Positions 24,445 to 37,400 of a DNA stretch of 64,000 bases are shown here, one piece after another. Every line of letters starts with the position of its first letter. The stretch's first letter is position 1. The notes beneath the pieces are model-generated. The model ran no database searches. It saw only the letters and a list, made by a program, of their open reading frames with translations, and was not told where the DNA came from. This DNA is from Lingula anatina (Eukaryota > Brachiopoda > Lingulata > Lingulida > Lingulidae). Both the position numbers and the translations under genes were made by a program. Location: NCBI RefSeq assembly GCF_001039355.2, contig NW_019774925.1:14099-78098 (forward strand), given 5' to 3'.

Positions 24445-27400
24445 ATATATATTAGACTACAAATGCCTTCACTTTTAGGAATATTTTGTAACCACACCCA
24501 TAAAATTAGGTAGTGTGAGTGTATCTGTGAGAGGGCCATTGTCCTGGGGGATTGCCTTGTAAATTGCTCTACAAATGAGGTGAAAAGGACGGAATAGAAT
24601 CATTTTGATGGGTAACCTTTAATAAAACATAAACTGTATTTCGAAAAAAAACAAAAAAAACGCATGTGCCATGGCGTTTAAGGTGTTCGCGGACACTCGT
24701 CTTTACAGACATATATCTAACCACGCATATGAAGCACATTTTTCAGAGTTTAATATCATGAAGGGTTCGAATGATGTAGCGGGGGATGCATTTAGTGTGA
24801 CGAATACCCCACGCTCTTTTTTCAAGGCCAGTGCACACTAATTCACAGAACACCTACAATGACCTAGCTGGAATCTAATCTCTAATCTAATTCGCAGCTG
24901 GGCGGAATGGTGTGAAAGAAATCTCTTAGATATACAGATCTTTCCCAGGAAAAAGTAGTTAAGACGAATATATCGATTTAGTTCAACAAAAACATTTTTC
25001 AATATCAAGCATTTGTTCCGGACCAATTAGAACCTGCAGTGGATATAACAAAACACCGAAAAAAAAAAGGTCAGAAGAAAAAGATGATGGTGAAGAAGAT
25101 TAAATGTACCTGCTTGAAATAGCCCGATTAACACGAAAAGAAATCTTCTTGGTGTATTTTTATGTCAAATAAATCATGCACACCAGTTATGAATATCACT
25201 GAATTAAATTGCACTTGAGTTAATCTTTTGGTCAATATCAAAGCAGCGTAGTTTACGGCCATGGTTTATGATTAGGACACACCTATACTACAGCGATTTC
25301 TATATGGCACAGTTTCTGCCGTTCATGTAAATAACGCACATTTTCCAGGGACATAAACATTGCCATTGCTTTGGTCTGGTATGGTTTCAGAACCCTTACG
25401 CGAAAATTGGTCTAAAATTTCCGGCTAAATATTTGCTGCACTTAAGTAAAGTAAGTAGGCCTAAGCCTACATTGGTCTGAAACATAAGCTGTCTTGATAT
25501 ACAACAGGACCAACAGTTAATTTTATTTGACTACTAATGATTTATCTAAACTAAAATTTTGATTTAACAGTTTAACTAGACTAACTTTTGCTCTAAGTTC
25601 GTTTGAGAATTAGGCTCCTGATAATTGTCGGCTGTAATATTTCAAAGGTGCTTAAATATTGACTTTCAAACAAAGAAATTCTTCCAAAGATTATTAGCGG
25701 GAAGTGTATTTAATTTTCCTTTTTTCAAAAAAATATTTTCTCTCAGATTCATATAATCCGGTTTTGAATCTATCATCTCTATGGAAATTGAGGAATGTAT
25801 ATTACTTCGCTCAGTACAAGTGAAGTTAATGTGGAAATAACACGTTTTTATAATTTGGAAATCGATAGAGTTGGTGCAGGGAAATTTTCTTGATCTTTTT
25901 TTCGCACCAAAACATAATGTCTCTTTTTAAAGGCTCGTCTGCATTACAACATGCTGGCACCTCATGCAACGTAGCTAGGACATAACAACAAAATGAAAAA
26001 ACAGGGATAGTCAGGTTAATATATTTTATTACCAACGTATTGTCCTATATATCAAGTCGGTCTTTTTGTATCGTCGTCAAGTAAACCTCGGCCATGGGAT
26101 TTAACGCAGTTTCTTTTTCTCTTAATTACGCGCCACAAGTTTCTACAGGGAAATCTGCTCCTGGCACGCTATTTATCAGACAACTGCTGTTATTGAGTAC
26201 ATGGTTGATTAACAATTTGCTGTAGAAGACAGTAGATGTAGTGTCAGCCCAAAACATTTTCCACTTTGGACTTTGTTTTATTGGAATTTAAAGATCGAAG
26301 ATTGTTGGAAATGAGCTATGTTTATGCCCACCCTTGTCGGCTATCAAAAATCGGGAACTTCGTGAATTTGGCTCTCAATAAAACATCCATACGTTTGTGT
26401 AGGGCCAAATCCTGCTTTCTCCTCTCAGCAGTTCTCAAGAAAGTTATGTGTAAGCAATTCTTTCACAACACAAAGACTCGTAAATGTGTTAGAGGAGACA
26501 GGCAGAGAAGTTTTTTTCCCCTATGCAAATAAAGCACATAAAAAACTCGTAATGCTACTTCATGAACAGTGAAATATAAATAACCCAACACGTTCGCAAA
26601 CTTGAGAGTTTATTTTGAAATAATATATCCTTGTACATAGTAAATCGTATTTACACAACCAACTTGTAAATTAGAATTAAGACCATCTTCTAAAACATGT
26701 CAACGCAGAATTACCTTTGCCAATCTTATGTAAATCAAGAGTAATTTTGGTCAATTTACTAAACATAAAAATAGTTTTGCTAATTCAAAGCCATTAACCA
26801 TACACATTTTTGTCATTCGCGTTTTCCACAGAAGAGAATGGAGAAGTAGTGGAAAGTGTCCTCATAAGTTATGTTAAGTAATGAATAAAAATGAAAACCG
26901 AATAGAACTGTGCAAAAGCTCACAAATATACAGATATTTGGATGAGACAAAAATAAAACAGTCAATTGGTATAATTTGTTATGGGGTGGAAGACATTTTC
27001 CTCAAAAACATTAAAAACTTTCAGACTAAATGTGTTTGTCAAAACTTTATAGGAATTAGAAATGTTTACTTTTCAAAACAGCAAAAATGTTTATTCTAAA
27101 GGTTAAAATTTTAAAACCCACCTTTCTTTGAACCATAACAAAGTTAACTATATTAACCAAAATCACAGGCTAGGCAATCTGTTAATGGAACCAATTTAAA
27201 ACAACAGACCATCTTCAAAAAACCTAGCATGCTTTCAGTAAATTAAGGTGGATTCATTCCAATGCCATCTATGAACATATGATACACATTACCAATGACA
27301 GAAATCTGCACTTTATACATACCCAAAGTGTGTTAAACTAAGAAGGGGCACCTTCATTTTATCTATACCGGGTTTCAAAGATATTTCATGGCCTACATGT

Positions 27401-28455
27401 TTATCCTAGTCTTTGGTAGGATTGAAAATGCATAGGAATGGCGGCTCAGAAATCTTGACATACACCTCAATATCATTTTACAGATTAAATAATTCGACTT
27501 TATAATCATAATAATAAAAGTAACAGCTCCCAGCTCTCAAAATATATCAACAATGCAAAACTAAGTATATTAAGAAGCATCTGAATCCTGCCTAATACTA
27601 TGTATTAATTATCCTTTTCATCTCCAAATCAATAAATCAAGTTGCTTTTCTTGTCTTCAATACCAATACAATAACATAACAATCTCATACTTATCTTTAC
27701 ATAACAAATTTGAGCCAAGGCAACTTGAAGCAAATTGAATGCATAACAGTTTCACCCACTCCCCTTCCAACTCTTTAACATACCAACATTGGAAAAATAA
27801 GCAAACACGGCAGATAACAGTCAGTCATTCACCTTATTTACTAAGCCTTTAGAAATGAATGTCTTATTTGATCCTTGCCTGAATTATTAAGCATTGTTCT
27901 GCTTGCAGACTCCAAGTTAGAAATGCTTACACTTACTTTTGATGGTGTGCTCCCACAATGACTCATCAATTAAAGCAACAACCAAACTGTCACCTGTATT
28001 ATTCATAGTTGTGATCATCAAAACCTCGTTACTGGTTAGATTTAAATGCCAATGATCAAAATCAAAGAATCTGACAGAGGCATCTTATGTACATACACAG
28101 AAACGGTGCTATTATGTATAATTTTTGGTATTTTGTAAAAAATATGGCATACTTTTCAGTTTAGTGGATAACATTAATCTTTACATCAATAAAAAATCAT
28201 ACATCTTGTTCGGACTAAAGAGAGATAACTCTGATGTGGGGAAAGCATTCTTGAGTCAATTTCATCATGCCAAATTTCATGAACCAACAAGAAGCAGAAG
28301 TTTGCTTTTTTTCACATTTAGTCCAATCTTTTGCCATTGGGGGATCACTGAAGATTTACTGGTGTCTTATCTTGCTTTCTGGACATTATCATCTGCTGTC
28401 CAATTCTAGAATTGTCGTTAGTCTTTTCTTTCCCTTTTGGCACTCCACAGTTTTG
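24445..28455. other. Intergenic DNA and probable 3' UTR of ACTR3
   Basis: No coding exon is supported here. The ACTR3 stop lies at 28456, so its 3' UTR must extend leftward. Minus-strand AATAAA signals at about 27090-27095 and 26608-26614 are candidate poly(A) sites, but I cannot choose between them. The rest is AT-rich with no recognised repeat. Confidence 0.45.
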
Positions 28456-30430
28456 TTATGACATGGTACCAAATACAGGGTTATGCCTGCAAATACTTGG
28501 ACCATGCTCATCATAGTCTCTCTTTGTGTGACATACTTGGTAAAACTCAGGCTGAAAAATAATAAAGGGGAATATTAAACCAATGTATAACAAGTGAAAC
28601 TAAATGATACAATCTTCTGATAAATATATACGATGGCATCTTTTAGTGATGAATCACACCGACTACTGTTCACATTTCAAAATATAAAAATTCCACTGTG
28701 TTCAAATATGAAGTTGTCTTTTTTTTGCTATTAAATGGGCATTAATTTAAACATTATTATTGCAACATACCGTGGACGCCAACATACTTCCTCCAAACCA
28801 AACAGCATAACGCTGCATGTGATGGGTAATAACAGACACATCAATAGGCTTAGGCTGAAGAGGAAGAGAGAAAGAGATACCAATCAACAGAATCTGCTGT
28901 CAAAAAATACAAGCATGATACAGGACCAGAATGAATCCCCCCTGAAATCTAAGTAACTCTTGACTACACTTATCCCTGCAATGAATGATTTAATTATCAA
29001 AGAATATTGTAAGTGAACAAATTAGAACTTCAAAACATCATAATTTATTATACAGACAGATCAAATTTACTATTTTGTCAAAAGTCTCTAATAGTCATTA
29101 GCTTTAAATTACTTTATTTATACAGGTGGATTTAACATAATGAGCATAGTTACATAGCCTAATACAACTCCTCATGCTCTTAATCCATTATGTAAAATTG
29201 CAAATTGCAAAATGAGGTTTTCAAAGAGCAAAACCAACAATGAATAGGACCAACACACCTTTAATCTTCCTCCACTAAGCTCTTCACTAATTTTCAGCCT
29301 AGCATCACTTATCCTCTTCACGTCCCTCTGTAGTCGCCTTCCAAAATCTCTGAACATGGTTGAGCCACCAGACAGAACTATATTCTGAGTTAATAGAGGA
29401 TATGTTAAAGTATGATATAAATGAAAAAAAAATCTTATTGTTAAGGTAAAGTCACTGAAAAATTATCAAGTGTGTAATTGATATAAAGAGCATAAGTAAT
29501 TTTTTTGCCTTGGTCAGTACAGTTATATTGTTATAGTATTTGCCCCACACCCTCTTTTTGGTGCAGAGGTAAGGATCAAAATTTAATAACATAAGCATTG
29601 AGTACAGTTACATATTGGTCAAGTCATCAAATGATAAAACAATGTTAATTTTGTATTTGTTTTGTGAAGTCTAAATTACTACTGCAGTCTCAATTACAGC
29701 TTACCTTATAAAGGCCTCTTCTCACATCAATGGGACAGTTCTGTATCACATTGTCAACGGTTTCTGAGATTGGAGTGGTGAAGTCTGGATTGGCAAACTG
29801 AAAGAAAATTTATTGGAAATTGCATTCTTGAGCAAAATTTGTCTTTTACGTAATAAATCCAGCAATTTAGGTGACACTTCTGCAGCCGATTTTCTGACCA
29901 GATGTTGAAAACTGACCACCAAAGATTAAATTTGACTTCACCAGTATTATTACAATAATTTCATTTTTCAAATATTTTAGGTCAGCCTACACTTTTTTCC
30001 AACTTAGCTAAATGTTATAGCATTAAGATCACTTTACTAGGGTTCCCCTTTTCCATATATTTGAGCTGTGATAAATTTTAATCTTAAACTTACTTCAGGA
30101 TGGAAGAAAATTTCTGGTCCAAGGAATCTTTCATATCCTACATCCACAGAAAATTTGCTCTTGTTGATTGCATTTTCCCCTTCATACTTTTTAAGCCACT
30201 TGCCTGGATCTGTGTCATATTTGTTAAATTCTTTAACTATATCTGGACACACATAACTAAATTTTTCCTGAAATGATAAATGAAAGTTGTATAAACCAAA
30301 TAGAGGCAAAACAAGAATTATTTTCCCACAAACAATATCAAAATTTCTATTTGGAAGACCATTGTATTGTCAGCTTTTAAATTATAACATCATTAAGGAA
30401 AAAAACCAATAGTTTACAAGAAAATTCAGT

Positions 30431-30474
<44 letters not shown>

Positions 30475-33007
30475 AGATTTACCTTAATTGCCTTGGCTGT
30501 TTCTAAAGATTGCTCTGGTGGAATTCCAACTTCTCTTTCCCTTAGGATCTGCTGGATAAAGTATGTGATATCACGTCCAGCAATTGGAATATGTTTTATA
30601 CAACTTCCAATCACATAACCCTCGGCCTGCAAATGAAAATAACCAAGTTCATAACATCAGAGCAAATAAAGTGCATTTGTCAACTCATTAATCTAATCAA
30701 TGAAGAGAATCTTTCCATCTGAAAGTAAGTCTGTGAAACACAAAAGAGTAGACTGACATCTCTATATTAAATATTAACCACAAGATACCCATATGAAATC
30801 TAAGACATAATATTAAAAGCTTGTTTTTTTTCCCCCTTAATAACAGCTATTTGATATATGACTTACGACTGGTATGACATGAGTAACTCCATCTCCTGAG
30901 TCTACCACCGTGCCTGTCAGTGTCCTATCACCTACTTGTCTGGATGTCCAAGATGCTGCCAGTGCTAACACAGCCTACAACACAAAACAACCTTTAGTAC
31001 ATACTCATATTTGAAAAAAGGTTAAACAATCATTTTCAGTATTTCTTATTTAGTGCAGTGACATTTTGATTTCTTTTTGAAGCAGATAATATCAGTGCAT
31101 GGTCCCTTATTATAACTAAACGTGCACATTAAAAAAGTGATGCTTCTTTCAATATAAGCATAAGTTCCCATACCTGAACTGCTATATACAGGCCTGGGAC
31201 ATTGAAAGATTCAAACATGATTTCAGCAGTATATTCCCTATTTTCTGGAGTGTTGAGTGGAGGTTCAGTCTGAAAAGATACACATATAGATGTATTACAA
31301 AGCTACCAAAATAAAAAAAACACTTTGTTTAATCCAAAGTCACGCGACATATCAAAACAACAAGACAACTCTGAGTACAAGACTAATGCTAGTAAAATTC
31401 TGAACACTGTCAAATTTAATAATAATTTATACAAAATGTTTACTAATTAAAATTTTTCAGAGCTTAATGGAGTTACTGTACTTACTAATAGAAAGTAATG
31501 ATCTTCAGGCTCTGCTCTCAAATATTTGAAAATTGCTTGTTCCCAAAACCTCTCCATTAGGTCCCAGTCTTCTACTATACCATGTCTTATTGGCCACTGA
31601 GAAAAATGAATCCAAAATTACAATCTAGATATCACCAAACAAATTTGAATAATGGTGAATCTGCTATGCAATTAAAAATATCTTAAACCAAACAAAGATT
31701 GCCATTAAAGATCATTAAATAAAAATAATGAAACAATATTGTATAAAAATATCATATCAAAGACAATTTTTTTCTAAATTCCCTCATGTTTCATACCTAG
31801 TAAATTTCAACCATCCCTTAGTTCAGATGTGCAATTAGCGAGGAATAGAAAACACTCAAACACACAATACTTGGAAGTGAGTACCAAACACGCTCTTTAC
31901 ACAAAAATCTACACACAGCCCCAGAACTTACTTTGACAGAGTATGCTGGTGTTTCCAAAGCCTCGTCTCCAATAAAGAAATCAAGATCCTCCACCCCCTT
32001 TCCTAGCCTCCTTATGGCTTGGTCACCAACATTGGCCGTCTCTTTAATGGCAATACAAGATGGAATGATAAACTGGGGTTCTGTATTCCCAGCATAACCC
32101 ATCTTTGTATACCTGCAATATTGAAATAGGTTGTGCTATTATGACATAGTACCTATAATTGTGGCAGGGACTGACTTGAAAACCTATCAATAATCCTAAA
32201 TGATTACCAATGTCAATGTATTGCTGCACCACTACATAGGTATCTTTGATGTTTAAAGTGCAAGGCAAATAAACCCTATGGTTATCAGATTCCGACTTGT
32301 GAACATATCCCAATATACTATAAAATTTTATAAACAATGTGACTTGCTCAAGGCATTACCCAGTGAATACTATCTGGCAGAAGTCAGATCAAAATCATTT
32401 CTTGAAACAAAAAGGTCACTTACTGGGTCATATTAAATGCTTTCTAAATACAAATTCTACATGTGATGTGAAATATGAAACAAATCCACTGATGCATTAT
32501 GACTCAACTGATCATCACTTCCTAGTTCTAACACCAGTAATAAATAGTGTGCAAAGCACCTTAAAATCGGCGATGAATTTCTCAGATTAAGGTTAATATT
32601 GTGGAATTAAACAGGCCAATAACATTGCCCGATTGGTGTATGATAAATCATCTGTTACCGGTGATTTTGAGATGGAAAGATTAATCTAAATCTCTGCCAC
32701 ACCCCTCGCTCAAATGTCTCACACTAAATCAGTACAATTCCAATGATTTGCCACTACAATATGTACTGATAGTGTAACCATGAGTTTTTACTGGAGCATT
32801 TGATATAGCTTATACGTCAATGCCAAACAAAAATAACAGTAACAATATATGAAATAGACTTGTTAAGTAGATGAAATTCATGAATCATACGAACAGGAAG
32901 TAAAGTAAGCAGACAACAAGATGTAACGTGCAACTTTTGCAAGATGAACAGCCATTTACTTACCCAGTGCCATTGTCTATAACCACTGCAGGCATTCTAC
33001 CTGCCAT
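28456..33007 (-). CDS. ACTR3: Actin-related protein 3, Arp2/3 complex subunit
   Basis: Arp3 pairs with Arp2 as the actin-like core of the Arp2/3 complex, which nucleates branched actin filaments in the cytoplasm. Eleven coding exons with matching phases: 32964-33007, 31932-32112, 31486-31596, 31174-31269, 30867-30974, 30483-30626, 30094-30267, 29705-29797, 29259-29384, 28771-28854, 28456-28551. The product is 418 residues, the usual length of animal Arp3. The start [18 protein letters not shown] holds the first phosphate-binding loop. [11 protein letters not shown] is the second, and [13 protein letters not shown] the adenosine-binding region. The end is NPVFGTMS, close to the usual GVMS. The protein is highly conserved and I see no break. 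The donor after exon 9 is GTGTGT, weaker than the others. Divergent with the coiled-coil gene to the right. Confidence 0.97.
30432..30472. repeat. (AC)n microsatellite beside an ACTR3 splice donor
   Basis: About 20 AC units, only about 10 bp inside the intron from the exon that starts at 30483. On the transcript strand this is a (GU)n run directly after the 5' splice site. Confidence 0.95.
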
Positions 33008-34438
33008 TTTGTCACTTAAATTATTTTTTCACTCTCTAAGGTTAAACAAAAACTTTGAAAGTTTCCCTAAACTTCCATGTGAAGCCGGCCAATATGGCGG
33101 AAGGGAGGAACTAGGTGTCACGTGATAAGGGCTATGATTAGAAATTGACTTCATGAGGGGAAGCTGACAATTACTTTAATGATAAATATCAAACAAAAGA
33201 GTATTTTACGACAAGTTGTTGTCCTAAATAGCTTTATTATATTGAAAAAATGTTGGCTTTCAAGGTCGTTCTGATGAACTTGACCTTATATATTTGCGGA
33301 GGAATATTATATTTGTGCTGGATTAAAATGCATAATATTGAATATAACAATATGGAATTAATAGACAGAAATACTCATATAATCATAGTGCTTATTTAAA
33401 TGTTCACAGAATAATTTTATAAACATGCATTTATCTGGTGAAAATGGCACTATTTTTAGAAGAGCGGAGGAACGTTTTGTTGATGTTTGGTGTTGAAGGG
33501 CACAATTCGCAAGGCGGGTAAGCGTAAACATATCGCACCTGTGAGATGCGATACGTTGATACTGCTGTGTAAAGGTGAGTCGCACACTTGGTTTACTATA
33601 AGCTGCCGCTTTGTAACTTTGAATGAATTATAAGATGATTAAAGAAACAAAATCCTCTTAAAAACACATTTTCATATATGTTTTTTTCTTTTTAAGTTTT
33701 TATTTTACTTAAAGCAATTAAGGAAATTACATATGTAATTACGAGGTATATAATAAGGGTGATTTTAACGCATTTTACAGAGAAAATAAATTTCATGATA
33801 AGTAGATTTTTTTATTTTTCCAGATAACTAAATAATTTGAACTTACTAGTAGATAATGAAGATTGAATATGAATTATCAGTATAATGATCCTAGTAGTAA
33901 AACTGAAACAAGTGAAAGAGTTTTTCCATGTGGTCAGAATAAGAGAGAGGGAGAGAGAGAGAGAGAGATATTGTATTGTGGAAGTTTTGGGATAAATAAC
34001 CATATGTGGTTTTAAATGAAATAATTTTAATTTCCTAATAATAGTTATGTTCCAAAAATTTAAAATACAGTTATTTATTTGGTGTACTTTAAAAAATTTA
34101 ATCAAATAATGGATCCAGATGTAATAAGGGAACATACTGTTTTGCTTTCTTCTGCTTTCGTTAGTAATATTTGCCACCAACATTCATTTTAGAAATATTT
34201 GGATATGAAACTTGATATTTATGAGTTCATGCTGCACTACTTTTCCTTTTACTTTATGTTGACAAGGTGATTGTTGGCATTGAATGCTTCTGCAAATGTT
34301 GTTAGCACTGGGGTATATATGAAAAAGACATAATTTGAGCAACTGTCAGATAGAATTTAAAAGGTGTCTGAGACTCCAGATAGACCAGATATTATTTAGT
34401 AAAAGATTTATATCAGTTTTGTTAATTTTATTTTTCAG
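33008..34438. promoter_or_regulatory. Divergent promoter region between ACTR3 and the coiled-coil gene
   Basis: The ACTR3 start codon (33007, minus) and the first coding exon of the plus-strand gene (from 34439) point away from each other. Just upstream of ACTR3, at about 33088-33106, is GGCCAATATGGCGGAAGG. It combines a CCAAT box, a YY1-like AATATGGCGG core and an ETS-like CGGAAG. These are typical of TATA-less housekeeping promoters. The plus-strand gene probably has a non-coding first exon somewhere in 33100-34300. A (GA)n run lies at about 33941-33969. Confidence 0.5.
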
Positions 34439-34478
34439 TAGTCAGATTCCATTATTACAACCATATACTGAGTTGGGA

Positions 34479-37400
34479 ATGAAAGACGTCCACAGAATGC
34501 CTAAACAGGGAAAACATGACAAAATGGAGTGGGAGAGTCCACCAAAGGCAAAAGAAACACAATCGTATTTTGTAGGTATATCTTTTGAAAAATATTGCAG
34601 TGACAAAATTTCCTACATATGTGTGCTGAGGCAGTAACCAGTTTGAAAGTACAGTGTAAACTCTTTTATATAGGAAATAGCTTCTCAATGTGCTTTTGTT
34701 ATTTTCCTAATGTTCAAACTCACCAAGAAGAAAATATCATGATACTTTAAAGATACACATACAAATTTGTTTATTGGCTGATCTGAAGAGACTGAAATAC
34801 TGGTCTGAAGTAAGACCTCGGGAATTGAAATATTAGCTTCAGACAAGTGCAATTCAACAAGTTTTGGATTAAGATAATGTCAAAAAATAAAATATTTTTC
34901 TATACTGCGGAGGACCACATGGCATAGATACACGATTCATAAGCAGGGTTTATTTTTTTATATGTCAACAAAGTTGAAGTATTTTTATTTTATTTCTTAT
35001 ATAAAAAAAACCTTTGTGACTGCTTGCGTGCTTGTAGACCAGATTTGCCAGTTAATCCATACCAAGTACTACTTAGGGGACAGGTCAATATTTGGTTACT
35101 TTGTATCGTGAAAGAGTTTTCTTAAAGGCCATAGTTAAGTTGTCAGTTGTGGAGTTGAAGCTTGCCTTAGACACAGCAAACACTTATAACTGCCAGAACT
35201 AAATGAGAATGGTACAGGCTGTATTGTTCAACAGATGAAAAATGGTTGAATTTATACACATGCATGGTTATTTTTTGAGTCAGGTGTTCTTTGGACAAAA
35301 TATGAAACATGAAAAAAATTTTGATACAGTTAATGTATATATTTTGGCACATTATGGAATGTAACTTAAGGAATTCTAAGAAGTTGATAGTTGAAAAAGT
35401 CTACTGTTTATAATCACACAAATCTGACTATTACAATTGGAAGTCTACATTTAAAATGGAATCACCTCCTTTCAGCATTGTCAAGGTTTTCTTTATTACA
35501 TTAAGTATTCTTTATGCATAATCTTTGTGTTGAATTTTATTTTTAGGTGCAGAAGTTCAGACATCACTAAGGAAATTATTGATCCAAGGAATTAAAAATT
35601 TATAGGGATACTGCCTTTCAGTATCAGAATGTAACCAATAGCCCAGGCATAAGTCTTAAGCGCTAGTCACTCGAACAATTGATTTTATTGAACTTACATT
35701 TGGGTAGCACTTAGTAGAGGTATTGATGTAGAATATTTACCCCTGATAAATGAGTGTCAATAAGAGAACCCAATATAACAGCACACTTCAGATACAAGCC
35801 TGCCTAAATAAATGACCTTTTGGAATGCAGAATAATAATGCCATTCACAGGAGACTGTTAATATTTGAACAGTTTCCCAAATTCACTTATATCTTATATG
35901 TTATGTCATGTTAATCAAATGCAAAGGCCTTTGCCAAAATTTAGGAGTTTGCCAACTAGATTTAAACTCTTGAATAGGTCTCATAAATATTCATGTCAAT
36001 ATTTTGAATAAGGGTGCAGGCTCATTGCTGAGGTACTTTCCAACAAGTTTTATTATTTCTTGCATGTAAAAATTATTGAAATTGATTTTGGTAGATAAGG
36101 CATTTGATATTATATACAGAGGATTTTATCCCAAAATTATTCACATCAAATGAAAACCTTTTCTCGGTTTTAGAGCCACTTTTTTTTTCATTTTTCATTT
36201 TGTCAATGCATGTGTACTGTTTTGTGAACAACTTGCATTTTTACTTAATTGAATTGCAGTTCAAAACAAGGGTAGTAATTTTGTGCTTGTTGAATTCATT
36301 GACATTTAAAATCAAAAGTTGCCACAAGCTGTTCTTAATTACTTATTTATAAGATCTGGGCATAAACATGAAACCAACTATTAAGAATAAATGTATGGAA
36401 TAAGTCTATTATTAAATTAATACACATTGACACTTTTACCTGATTCATTGGGCTGTTCATTTTGTTTAAATCTGATCTATTCCTATTCTATTTGTTTGTT
36501 GTATTACATTTTATTTGCTATGCATTAGTTTTGGTACGTAGTGAATATATGGAAGGGTATGTAAGGGTATGAGAAAGAGAGAGAGATGTCCACAAGAAGA
36601 GTTATCAATAAGGAACTTAAAGAAAAAGACATGGTGCTTTCATTCAGTTGCTGATTTTGTTTGGCGTGTCTTTCTATTATTTCCTTGTTTATTTCACAGA
36701 ATAAAGACCAAGTAGATATGTTCAAATATGACAAGAGTACTAAAGGATGGAGGGGGCCAATTTCTGTGGCAACTGCTGTTACAAAGGTATATTATGACGG
36801 AAATTTATAATGATTGCTATTTAAACATAAAAGATTCTGCTTTTTACTCCTATTGCTTGCAAAGAACCCGGATGAAGTAGACTTATATAAATTTGATAAA
36901 GAGAAAAAAGGATGGAGAGGACCTATTTTAACTCCAACAACCTTGAGCAAGGTAACCCATTTTCACATTAAAAATAAAAAAACAATGTAAATGTATGAAA
37001 ATAATGCAATCTGTAGTTCATTTCAAAGACTAATTTCTTTAAAGATTTAATTTGAAAACATTTGCAAGATATGTGATTCATTATATGCCTTGGACATGAC
37101 TATTGTGATAATTTTCTCTTACCTTTTATATTTCAGTTCAAAACCCAGGGACGTTCATTTGAAAAGGTAACAAAGTTAATCAAAGGTATAGAAATTATAG
37201 AAGTTTTACATTTACATTGAGCTTGTGGAACTATTGGAAGTGAAAGCATAGACATAATAACAAATTTTAATAAGTAAAAGAATTCAACATCAAAACTGGA
37301 AAGGAAAGCATAGACACCAAACCTGGAAGGGAAAGCAATACATAGATGTATATCTGCCTTTATAGGTGACCAAATTGATGAAGAACAAAGAAAAACAGAC

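Noticed and set aside
37167-37185. Possible longer exon 4 of the coiled-coil gene (VTKLIK after the donor, resembling VTKLMK of exon 5)
   Set aside because: The extended exon would end in phase 1 and break the frame into exon 5. The similarity may be a duplication relic but is too short to claim.
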